A stretch of DNA of 28,146 nucleotides from an uncultured Porphyromonadaceae bacterium (GTDB lineage: Bacteria > Bacteroidota > Bacteroidia > Bacteroidales > Muribaculaceae): contig CABRGT010000020.1 of the NCBI GenBank assembly GCA_902470475.1, positions 1-28,146 on the forward strand, written 5' to 3'. Below, piece by piece: positions 1-5,909 of the stretch. Under the pieces are notes generated by a model, which saw only the letters and a list, made by a program, of their open reading frames with translations, was not told the origin of the DNA and ran no database searches. Made by a program: the position numbers and the translations under genes. Position 1 is the first letter of the stretch; each line of letters opens with the position of its first letter.

Positions 1-290
1 CGTCCGGCCGAGTCGAGTTCGGTCCGCATCGCCGCCGTAGCCGATGACACGCGGGCAGCCGCGGCTTCCACCGAAATGCCGTCGCGGCGCGCTACCGACA
101 TGGCCAGCAGCCCGTCGGTGCGCGAAAGCTCCGGATTGAACGACAATACCCTCCGGGGAGCCTTCCACATACCCGCCTGCGCGTCGTATGCGGCCGGTTC
201 ACCGTGACACAGGATAGCCCCGATACCCGGTACTATCACGCAGTCATGGCTTTGCAGCAGATATTCTATATGTCGTACAATCGCTTTCAC
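1..290 (-). CDS. HU-CCDC81/SPOR-type envelope protein, N-terminal fragment
   Basis: This gene runs off the left edge, so only about 96 N-terminal residues are visible. Read on the minus strand from a GTG at 290, it begins KAIVRHIEYLLQSHDCVIVPG and continues with GIGAIL, FNPELSRTDGLL and SVARRDGISVEAAAARV. The YLL-x2-HDCVIVPG-x-GA signature followed by a second SVARR-x-G-x-S segment is characteristic of the paired bacterial HU-CCDC81 domains of Bacteroidota, usually joined to a transmembrane helix and a C-terminal peptidoglycan-binding SPOR domain. Those later parts lie outside the window. The GTG is favoured because an in-frame TAA lies four codons upstream (300-302) and the conserved motif begins almost at once, leaving no other usable start. 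The family is clear; the role (envelope or division related, from SPOR proteins generally) is inference. Confidence 0.8.
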   Translation of the reverse strand, partial: MKAIVRHIEYLLQSHDCVIVPGIGAILCHGEPAAYDAQAGMWKAPRRVLSFNPELSRTDGLLAMSVARRDGISVEAAAARVSSATAAMRTELDSAG

Positions 291-294
291 TTCG

Positions 295-326
295 CAAATT
301 TACGATTTTATTTTTATTCGCCCCAA
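295..326 (-). promoter_or_regulatory. Bacteroidota-type promoter for the HU-CCDC81 gene
   Basis: On the minus strand a perfect -7 element TAAATTTG (TAnnTTTG) occupies 295-302, with a TTG -33-like element at 324-326 and a 21-bp spacer. The -7 box ends only four bases before the GTG start, so transcription would begin at or next to the start codon and the mRNA would be leaderless or nearly so. Confidence 0.6.
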
Positions 327-370
327 CTTTTTTTAATTCTTTTTATCTACATTCTTTTTGTGAAAATCTT

Positions 371-378
371 TAACTTTG
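371..378 (+). promoter_or_regulatory. -7 element for the TPR gene
   Basis: TAACTTTG matches the Bacteroidota -7 consensus TAnnTTTG and lies 22 bases before the ATG at 401, in an AT-rich divergent intergenic region. I see no -33 TTTG at the usual 19-21 bp spacing; the nearest TTTG (357-360) is only 10 bp away. AGAGG at 396-400 directly abuts the ATG. Confidence 0.55.
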
Positions 379-400
379 TAGCGTTCAAAAAGATGAGAGG

Positions 401-1303
401 ATGAAGAAGATTTTAGTCATGCTTGCGGCCGTTTTCGCCATGCTCTGCGCCGCCACAGTGTCGGCCTACACCACGGAAATCACTCAGGCCACACCGGCCA
501 TGGCACCGGCGTCCGACACAGTCTGCGCCGACACCCTTTTCGACGAGGACCCATATTTCATTCTCATGGGCGAAGCCGACAGCGCCATAGTCCACGAACG
601 CTGGGCCGAGGCCGTCCTGCGCCTCTCCGACGTCCTGGCCGTCCGGCCCGACAGCCCATCCAACGCCCTCATCCTGTACAATATGGGCATCTGCCAGCAG
701 CGACTTGGCAACGACTCACTGGCCCTCGACGCCTTCGACCGCTCGCTCGATCTTGCGCCCAACATGCTCGTCACACTCCTTGCCCGCGGACGCCAGCTGC
801 TGGCCATGCGCCGCGATTTCGAAGCTTTCGACACATTTTCACGCGCCATCGCCGCCGACTCCCTGTCAACCGAAGCTCGCTTCTACCATGGCATGATGGC
901 CCTCTTCGGTGGCAAAAGCGACATCGCCGAGCAGGATTTTCTCGTGCTGAAGAATGTGATACCCTACTCCGCCGACACCGCTACCGCCCTGGGCACACTC
1001 TACTCCCTCACAGGCCGCGAGCGCGAGGCTGTACCCTATCTGCGGCAGCTCATCGAGGAAGACCCGCAGCCCGAGACATTCGCCTCGCTCGCCGGATGCT
1101 ACCTCGCCCTTGAGCAGCTTTCCGATGCCTCGACCGTGCTGGCCGACGGGCTCGCCCGCTATCCCGACGATCCCGAACTCTACTACTACCGGGCTTGGCT
1201 CCGCCGCGACGAATACCGTCTCGACGACGCCCGTGCCGACGCGGCCCGCGCCATCCGCCTCGGAGCCTCTCCGGCCCGCGTCAACGCCCTATTCGCCAAT
1301 TAG
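401..1303 (+). CDS. Secreted tetratricopeptide-repeat protein
   Basis: A 300-residue protein with a Sec signal peptide (MKKILVMLAAVFAMLC..., cleavage likely after about residue 22 at VSA-Y). After a short linker the chain is made of TPR-like helical pairs from about residue 60 to the end: for example ALILYNMGICQQRLGNDSLA, then DAFDRSLDLAPN, and near the C-terminus ELYYYRAWLRRDEYRLDDA. TPR arrays are protein-protein scaffolds. With a signal peptide and no lipobox or membrane helix this one is probably periplasmic, and its partner is unknown. It is transcribed away from the HU-CCDC81 gene and ends three bases from the stop of the convergent mltG, leaving no room for a terminator hairpin. ATG 401 follows the -7 box; the ATG at 393 is closed by TGA after three codons. 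Confidence 0.85.
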   Translation: MKKILVMLAAVFAMLCAATVSAYTTEITQATPAMAPASDTVCADTLFDEDPYFILMGEADSAIVHERWAEAVLRLSDVLAVRPDSPSNALILYNMGICQQRLGNDSLALDAFDRSLDLAPNMLVTLLARGRQLLAMRRDFEAFDTFSRAIAADSLSTEARFYHGMMALFGGKSDIAEQDFLVLKNVIPYSADTATALGTLYSLTGREREAVPYLRQLIEEDPQPETFASLAGCYLALEQLSDASTVLADGLARYPDDPELYYYRAWLRRDEYRLDDARADAARAIRLGASPARVNALFAN

Positions 1304-1306
1304 CGC

Positions 1307-2323
1307 TCACCGGATGCCGCGCCGGTTGAGCTGCGCCTGATAGCGCCGCGCGTTGCGCTGGTGGGTGGCATAGTCGGCCGCAAAATTGTGGTAACCCGAG
1401 AAATCCTCCTTCGCGCACATGAATATATAGTTGTGGTCCGGTGCGTCGAGCACGGCGTCAATAGTCGACTTGCGCGGAATGCGGATCGGGCCGGGCGGAA
1501 GCCCCGTATTCCTATACGTGTTGTAAGGCGAATCGGTGCGCAGATGCCGGGCCGTGATGCGCCGCAGCGAGAAATCCCCCACGGCAAACTTCACCGTCGG
1601 GTCGGCCTGAAGCTTCATGCCCTTGTCAAGCCGGTTCATATACAGGCGCGCGATCATAGGCAGCTCCTTCTCCTTGTTGCTTTCCTCCTCCACGATCGAA
1701 GCCACCGTAGCGACTTCCACAGGCGTCAGGCCCAGCCGATCGGCTTTCGCAAGGCGTTCCGGAGTCCAGAACTTGTCGCGTTCGTCCACAAGCTTGGTGA
1801 TCACATCTTCCGGCTCGTCCGTCCAGTAGAATTCATATGTATCGGGCACGAACGCGGCGGCAAATTCCTCCGGCCGTCCGAATTTAGTATTCTCCTTGAG
1901 CATCTTGTTGGCCGCGTCCTTGATCTCCTGCGGCGATGCCTCTATTTTGGCTGCGATCTTGCGGTAGAGGTCGTCGAGCGTGCGCATGTTGCTCAGAGTG
2001 ATGCGCACCGGCGTCTGATGCGCCTTCGATATATCGTTGGCGGCCTTCAGCGCCGACGTCCCCGGCTCTATCAGATACGAACCGTGCGAACGCGTCGGAT
2101 CGCCCGACGCCACGCTCCAGAGCCTGTAAACAAGCGACCCGTAGCCGTCGCCCAGCGACGACACCAGCGAGTCGCGCACACTCTCCTTGGTGGCATCCTT
2201 CGGGATGTTGATCCGCACCGCCGCCTCACTCTCGAAACGCTGCGTGAGCACCCACAGGCCCGTCAGTCCGATAACTGCCGTCACCGCGAACACTACAGCC
2301 AGCCAGCGTGTTGTCTTTTTCAT
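1307..2323 (-). CDS. mltG: Endolytic transglycosylase MltG
   Basis: A 338-residue inner-membrane murein lytic transglycosylase of the YceG/MltG family, which cleaves nascent glycan strands and is proposed to terminate their elongation. One N-terminal membrane helix (about residues 7-26) precedes a periplasmic domain. The family hallmark is at about 208-216, ASIVEEES, where the first Glu after IV (E212) aligns with the catalytic Glu of the E. coli LASIVEKET motif. Other family segments are PDTYEFYW (about 160-167), LQADPTVKFA, SPYNTY, GLPPGPI and the NYIFMC / GYHNFA / TH end. Length is normal. A longer reading from TTG at 2332 exists, but the ATG at 2323, preceded by GGAAAAG and followed by MKKTTRW, is the better start. 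It converges on the TPR gene. Confidence 0.93.
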   Translation of the reverse strand: MKKTTRWLAVVFAVTAVIGLTGLWVLTQRFESEAAVRINIPKDATKESVRDSLVSSLGDGYGSLVYRLWSVASGDPTRSHGSYLIEPGTSALKAANDISKAHQTPVRITLSNMRTLDDLYRKIAAKIEASPQEIKDAANKMLKENTKFGRPEEFAAAFVPDTYEFYWTDEPEDVITKLVDERDKFWTPERLAKADRLGLTPVEVATVASIVEEESNKEKELPMIARLYMNRLDKGMKLQADPTVKFAVGDFSLRRITARHLRTDSPYNTYRNTGLPPGPIRIPRKSTIDAVLDAPDHNYIFMCAKEDFSGYHNFAADYATHQRNARRYQAQLNRRGIR

Positions 2324-2340
2324 CTTTTCCAATTTTTATG

Positions 2341-2348
2341 CAAAGATA
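2341..2348 (-). promoter_or_regulatory. -7 element for mltG
   Basis: Minus-strand TATCTTTG is an exact match to TAnnTTTG. It lies 17 bases before the ATG at 2323, implying a very short 5' leader. No -33 TTTG is visible at 19-21 bp; a TTG at 2361-2363 is too close. Confidence 0.55.
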
Positions 2349-2523
2349 ACAATTTTCCGCCAACTAAAGTTCCATCCTCCCTTTTTACCCCGCGTTTCGA
2401 TAAAAAACATATTATTTCACCGAATTGCTGCAGTTCAATCAATGCCGCTCAACACGAAAATAAATCATGATAAAAAAATGCGCACAAATGCCAAAAAATA
2501 TGTTAAACAACATGTAAAAATAT

Positions 2524-2554
2524 TTTGAAATAAAGTCCTTTATCACTAAATTCG
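2524..2554 (+). promoter_or_regulatory. Promoter for the interrupted secreted-protein gene
   Basis: TTTG at 2524-2527, a 19-bp spacer and TAAATTCG at 2547-2554 (one mismatch to TAnnTTTG) form a near-consensus Bacteroidota promoter, 24 bases before the ATG at 2579. The rest of the AT-rich intergenic stretch 2349-2523 shows only weak hairpins and no gene. Confidence 0.5.
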
Positions 2555-2578
2555 CGCATAATCAATAAACAGCTAACC

Positions 2579-3646
2579 ATGAAACGTTTTATTCTCTTCA
2601 TCACTTCCCTGCTTCAGATAATCATTGTGTCGCATGCCTCGATTTTTCATACTGAAACCTTTGAGTTTTCAAAACTCAATCAGGATACAATTGTAATTAA
2701 TGGCAATCGGTCCACATTACTTAATTACCAAAACCTTCAAAATACTACTGAAATTGGAGCTCCTTCCATTCCTGTGAAACATCTCATTTTTTCAGTTCCA
2801 TGGAATGCCTCGAATATAGCAATAAATTATTCGGCATCTGGTTTAGAAGAGATACAATTACATGCACCTATCTCTTCTGTCATTCCTACAGTATCAGACC
2901 CTTATGAAGTTAACTATAAGAATTCGGAATCAGTCCAGTCTTTCGGCAAAAGCGCCGTTTTAGTATCCAACAATCTTCTTTATGGGATCAATCGAATTAT
3001 AGGAATTGATGTATTCCCTGTTACTCTATATGATGACAATGATTTAAAAGCTATATTCGCATCAAAAATTGACTTGACAATCTCGTGGAATTTAGAAGAC
3101 ACTGGTTTTTTATCTGAAAACTCATATAAACCCGGAGACAATAAAATTAATACTCAGCCGAAAATGGTTGTCAAGGACCGCGCATGGTGGTATAATCTTG
3201 AAAAGAGTGACGGAACACCCTGTAACTTAAATTCTGACTGGCACAGCGAGTTCGGAATTCAGATCGGCGATGAAGTGGAAATCAACGGCACAATGTGGCA
3301 CGAGCTTAATGTCGTAAAGCGCGGCGACGGCAACTACTATCACGGCATGATAATCGAGGATGAATACCCGATATGCATTTCATACATTCGCGAGGAGAAC
3401 AACAATGTATATGCTCTGTTCGACTACGACCTGCTTGCCGAATACCCACCACTGTTGAAAGTCATGCAGGCCGGTCGCTGGGCTGGTTTTATATCTAAAG
3501 AACCCGAAGAGGTTCAGATCTATCACTTCGGGACCGAGGGTCAAAGCTATCTGATGGGGAGCGCCTCGGGATTTGCCGATTGTGCAATACTATCCACATA
3601 TGAAAAGCATTTTGATTATGATCAATTAGAATGCCCTGACACATAG
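2579..3646 (+). CDS. Translatable N-terminal part of the interrupted secreted protein (355 aa)
   Basis: This is what would be made if the TAG at 3644-3646 is read as a stop: a secreted 355-residue product with the propeptide-like region and most of the second module but without the C-terminal sorting-like tail. Without that tail it would not be expected to be handled by the type IX route and would probably stay periplasmic or be degraded. The 3' part (3647-4054) has a possible internal ATG at 3692 but no signal peptide, so it is unlikely to make a functional protein alone. Confidence 0.5.
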   Translation: MKRFILFITSLLQIIIVSHASIFHTETFEFSKLNQDTIVINGNRSTLLNYQNLQNTTEIGAPSIPVKHLIFSVPWNASNIAINYSASGLEEIQLHAPISSVIPTVSDPYEVNYKNSESVQSFGKSAVLVSNNLLYGINRIIGIDVFPVTLYDDNDLKAIFASKIDLTISWNLEDTGFLSENSYKPGDNKINTQPKMVVKDRAWWYNLEKSDGTPCNLNSDWHSEFGIQIGDEVEINGTMWHELNVVKRGDGNYYHGMIIEDEYPICISYIREENNNVYALFDYDLLAEYPPLLKVMQAGRWAGFISKEPEEVQIYHFGTEGQSYLMGSASGFADCAILSTYEKHFDYDQLECPDT

Positions 3647-4054
3647 ACAGATCACATCGTTGCCAATGTAACACTTAATGAAGCAGGTTTCATGGAGGAA
3701 TATTCTGGTTTCACTGTTGTCGAAGGCATCGGAGCCTATACCACTGACAAAGAGCATATGTCGCTCTTCTTCGCGCCGTTCACCGACAATACTGCAGAAA
3801 GCGAGTTTGCCGTACCGGTGCTAAGATTTGTCACACCGGATGCAGATTTAAACCAAACACATGTCATATTTCAAGCCGCTGGTGGATACAGGCAATGGAG
3901 CATATTAGTGTCTGCACCTACAGTCGAGGCGGACTGCGACGGTCAGTCCGAATTTTGGTACGGCATCGACGGCATCCATGTCACCGCTCCACTCGCGCCA
4001 GGCATATACATCAGGGTTGCAGGTGGAGTCGCCTCTAAAGTTATTGTTAAATAA
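2579..4054 (+). pseudogene. Secreted protein with C25-propeptide-like N-terminus and sorting-like tail, split by an in-frame TAG
   Basis: One reading frame runs from ATG 2579 to TAA 4054 (about 490 residues), broken only by a TAG at 3644-3646. Reading resumes in the same frame directly after it (TDHIVANVTLNEAGF...), so this looks like a single nonsense change, not a gene boundary. The N-terminus has a signal peptide (MKRFILFITSLLQIIIVSHA). Residues 25-195 resemble the gingipain (peptidase C25) propeptide: GAPSIPVKHLIFSVP, then LLYGINRIIGIDVFPVTLY. No C25 catalytic domain follows. From about residue 197 a different module starts (RAWWYNLEKSDG, MWHELNVVKRG, NNVYALFDYDLL) resembling secreted hypotheticals of gut Bacteroidales. 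The last 30 residues (WYGIDGIHV...GIYIRV...SKVIVK) resemble a T9SS type A sorting tail. GC is about 27-33% in sampled lines up to about 3170 and about 50% just after it. Function unknown. Confidence 0.7.
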
Positions 4055-4078
4055 ATGCCATAAATAAATTTTGTTTTT

Positions 4079-4114
4079 TTTGATTCGCCGTTCCGATTTT
4101 TTGGACTATCTTTG
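4079..4114 (+). promoter_or_regulatory. Promoter for rubrerythrin
   Basis: An exact -7 element TATCTTTG at 4107-4114 lies 48 bases before the ATG at 4163. A TTTG at 4079-4082 could be the -33 element, but the 24-bp spacer is longer than the usual 19-21. I see no obvious palindromic operator in the leader. Confidence 0.55.
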
Positions 4115-4162
4115 CACGGCAAACAAAGGAAAACAGTTAATAAACCGTTCAACTATCATTTT

Positions 4163-4714
4163 ATGAGCAAAAAATACATTTGCACCGTTTGTGGCTATGT
4201 TCACGAAGGTGATTCGGCACCCGAAAAGTGCCCCCAGTGCGGCGTTCCCGCAAGTAAGTTCAAGGAAGTCGACGAAGAGGCTGCCGTGAAGTTCGTCACC
4301 GAGCATGAGATCGGCGTGGCCAAGGGATGCGACGAGCAGATGATCGCCGACCTCAACGCCCACTTCGCCGGCGAATGCAGCGAAGTCGGCCAGTACCTGG
4401 CCATGGCTCGCCAGGCCGACCGCGAAGGCTACCCCGAAATCGCTGAAGCCTTCAAACGCTACGCATGGGAGGAAGCAGAGCACGCATCCAAGTTCGCCGA
4501 ACTCCTCGGCGACGTCGTTTGGGACACCAAGACCAACCTCTACAAGCGCATGCTCGCCGAAGCCGGCGCCAACGCCGACAAGATGCGCATCGCCGCACGC
4601 GCCAAGCAGCTCAACCTCGATGCCATCCACGACACCGTTCACGAAATGGCAAAGGACGAGGCCCGTCACGGCAAGGGCTTCGAAGGCCTCTACAACCGCT
4701 ACTTCGGCAAATAA
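4163..4714 (+). CDS. Rubrerythrin of the rubredoxin-first (reverse) type
   Basis: A 183-residue cytoplasmic non-haem iron peroxidase that reduces hydrogen peroxide in anaerobes. The rubredoxin domain is at the N-terminus, with Cys pairs C7/C10 and C23/C26 in YICTVCGYVH and EKCPQCGVPAS. The four-helix diiron domain follows, with E71 (FAGECSE), E104-A-E-H107 and E161...E166-A-R-H169. Classical rubrerythrin has the diiron domain first and rubredoxin last, so this is the reverse arrangement, as in the clostridial proteins used as NADH:rubredoxin-linked peroxidases. The frame stays open upstream to a TTG at 4112, but that overlaps the -7 box; ATG 4163 (MSKKYICTVC) is the family start. It converges on a flavodoxin gene across a shared terminator. 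Confidence 0.95.
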   Translation: MSKKYICTVCGYVHEGDSAPEKCPQCGVPASKFKEVDEEAAVKFVTEHEIGVAKGCDEQMIADLNAHFAGECSEVGQYLAMARQADREGYPEIAEAFKRYAWEEAEHASKFAELLGDVVWDTKTNLYKRMLAEAGANADKMRIAARAKQLNLDAIHDTVHEMAKDEARHGKGFEGLYNRYFGK

Positions 4715-4739
4715 TCAGCCGGCAGCCTGAATAAGACAG

Positions 4740-4771
4740 CGTCTCCCGCAGCCACCGTGCCGCGGGAGACG
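4740..4771. terminator. Bidirectional terminator between rubrerythrin and flavodoxin genes
   Basis: A perfect 10-bp stem (CGTCTCCCGC at 4740-4749 with GCGGGAGACG at 4762-4771) encloses a 12-base loop. It is followed by TCTTTCTT on the plus strand and sits between two converging stop codons (4714 and 4795). Confidence 0.8.
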
Positions 4772-4794
4772 TCTTTCTTATCTGTTCCGATAAT

Positions 4795-5292
4795 TTACTT
4801 TTCAAGAGTCTTTACCCATCCGGCGATGCGGCCGGCGGTGACATCCGGATGGTTGACCTCGTCGATCAGCAGTCCCACGGCCTCACCGCCCTGCACGGGC
4901 ACGGCCTTCGACCGGTCGAATTCGTACGGGAACGTATTGTACGTGCCGGCCATCGTGGCGCCCGTATCTTTCATGCGGTCATAGATGATGCCCACGGCGT
5001 TGCAGAATGTGTCGGTCATCGACTCGTCTCCGTCGCCGAAGACAGCCACGCGACGTCCCGTCAGGTCAAGCACCGACGCTCCGTCGAGAAAGTCATACAT
5101 ATCGTCCTGCAGTTCGCCTGCTCCGTATGTCGGCGAGCCCATCACTATCAGGTCGTACGCGCCCAGGCGGTCGGGCGCTGTCTCGCTGACATTATATACG
5201 TCAGCATCGGCCACCGACATCGCCTTGGCTATCTCGCGGGCCACGCGCTCGGTGGTTCCCGTACTGCTTCCATAGAATATTCCGGTTTTCAT
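4795..5292 (-). CDS. fldA: Flavodoxin
   Basis: A 165-residue FMN-binding electron carrier. The phosphate loop SSTGTT is at residues 9-14 of MKTGIFYGSSTGTTERVA. The 50s loop is GSPTYGAGELQDD (52-64) with Tyr56 placed to stack on the flavin, and the second flavin loop is FGDGDESMTDTFCNAVG (85-101). The insertion after it (MAGTYNTFPYEFDRS...) marks the long-chain class. The ATG at 5292 gives a start right at the first beta strand; reading further upstream (to 5328) adds only a non-conserved stretch. It ends at the terminator shared with the convergent rubrerythrin, and both are soluble redox proteins, but convergence does not show co-regulation. No clear -7 element was seen upstream on this strand. 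Confidence 0.93.
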   Translation of the reverse strand: MKTGIFYGSSTGTTERVAREIAKAMSVADADVYNVSETAPDRLGAYDLIVMGSPTYGAGELQDDMYDFLDGASVLDLTGRRVAVFGDGDESMTDTFCNAVGIIYDRMKDTGATMAGTYNTFPYEFDRSKAVPVQGGEAVGLLIDEVNHPDVTAGRIAGWVKTLEK

Positions 5293-5361
5293 TTTTCTTT
5301 GTATTTGGTATTTATATATCAAAAACAACCCCGTGCCGCGCGATGTTCACTGATTTTTTCT

Positions 5362-5369
5362 TACCTTTG
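5362..5369 (+). promoter_or_regulatory. -7 element for the DUF6155-like gene
   Basis: TACCTTTG is an exact TAnnTTTG match, 17 bases before the ATG at 5387. No convincing -33 element is visible upstream. Confidence 0.5.
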
Positions 5370-5386
5370 TCAGAAATTTTGCCGCT

Positions 5387-5890
5387 ATGTCCAGGACTGC
5401 ACTGAAAAAGGAACTCGCACGGATGTCGCATGAGCAGCTCGAGCAGATAATAATCGACGCATACGAGGCATCGAAGGAGACCAAAAGCTACTTCGACTTC
5501 TTCCTCAATCCCGACGTCGAGAAGCTCCATGCCCGCATGATCGACATCGTGTGCCGCGAGCTTCGCCGCCAGAAGTGGGGCTACTGCAAGGCGCGCGTCA
5601 CCGTGCTGAAAAAAGCCGTCCGCGACTTCGCCGGATACCGTCCGGGACCGCAGGAGGTCATCGGATTCATGGCCGACGTCCTCGAGCAGATCGGCGTGGC
5701 CGACCGCTTTCTCCACCTGTCCGGCCCCCAGGAACGCTTCGCAGCATTCCTCGCCGCCGAAATCCTGACCTACGGCAACGAAAACCTGTGCGCCGATACA
5801 GCCCTCGAACGGCTCAACCGCATCATCAACGCACCCGAGTTCCGCGCCTTTTTCCGGCGCATCGTCTCTGAAGTGCTCGACCGCGGATAA
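5387..5890 (+). CDS. DUF6155-like helical protein
   Basis: A 167-residue soluble, mostly alpha-helical protein with no signal peptide. Its opening (LKKELARMSHEQLEQIIIDA followed by KSYFDFFLNPDVEKL) matches what I remember of the DUF6155 family, in which a YFDFFLNP motif follows an N-terminal helix. The biochemical role of that family is not known to me. The middle is basic (ELRRQKWGYCKARVTVLKKA). It lies 19 bases upstream of the porin gene on the same strand behind its own -7 element, so the two are probably co-transcribed. Nothing else indicates a function. Confidence 0.65.
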   Translation: MSRTALKKELARMSHEQLEQIIIDAYEASKETKSYFDFFLNPDVEKLHARMIDIVCRELRRQKWGYCKARVTVLKKAVRDFAGYRPGPQEVIGFMADVLEQIGVADRFLHLSGPQERFAAFLAAEILTYGNENLCADTALERLNRIINAPEFRAFFRRIVSEVLDRG

Positions 5891-5909
5891 CCATATTTAT
5901 ACCTGCCGA

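Noticed and set aside
204..404. A 66-codon plus-strand frame ending at the TPR gene start
   Set aside because: It overlaps the HU-CCDC81 coding region and the AT-rich promoter region, and its sequence is Phe/Tyr-rich noise from T-runs.
3644..3646. TAG as a recoded sense codon (alternative genetic code)
   Set aside because: No other gene in the window uses an in-frame TAG, and the TPR gene at 401-1303 uses TAG as its true stop, so genome-wide recoding is not supported.
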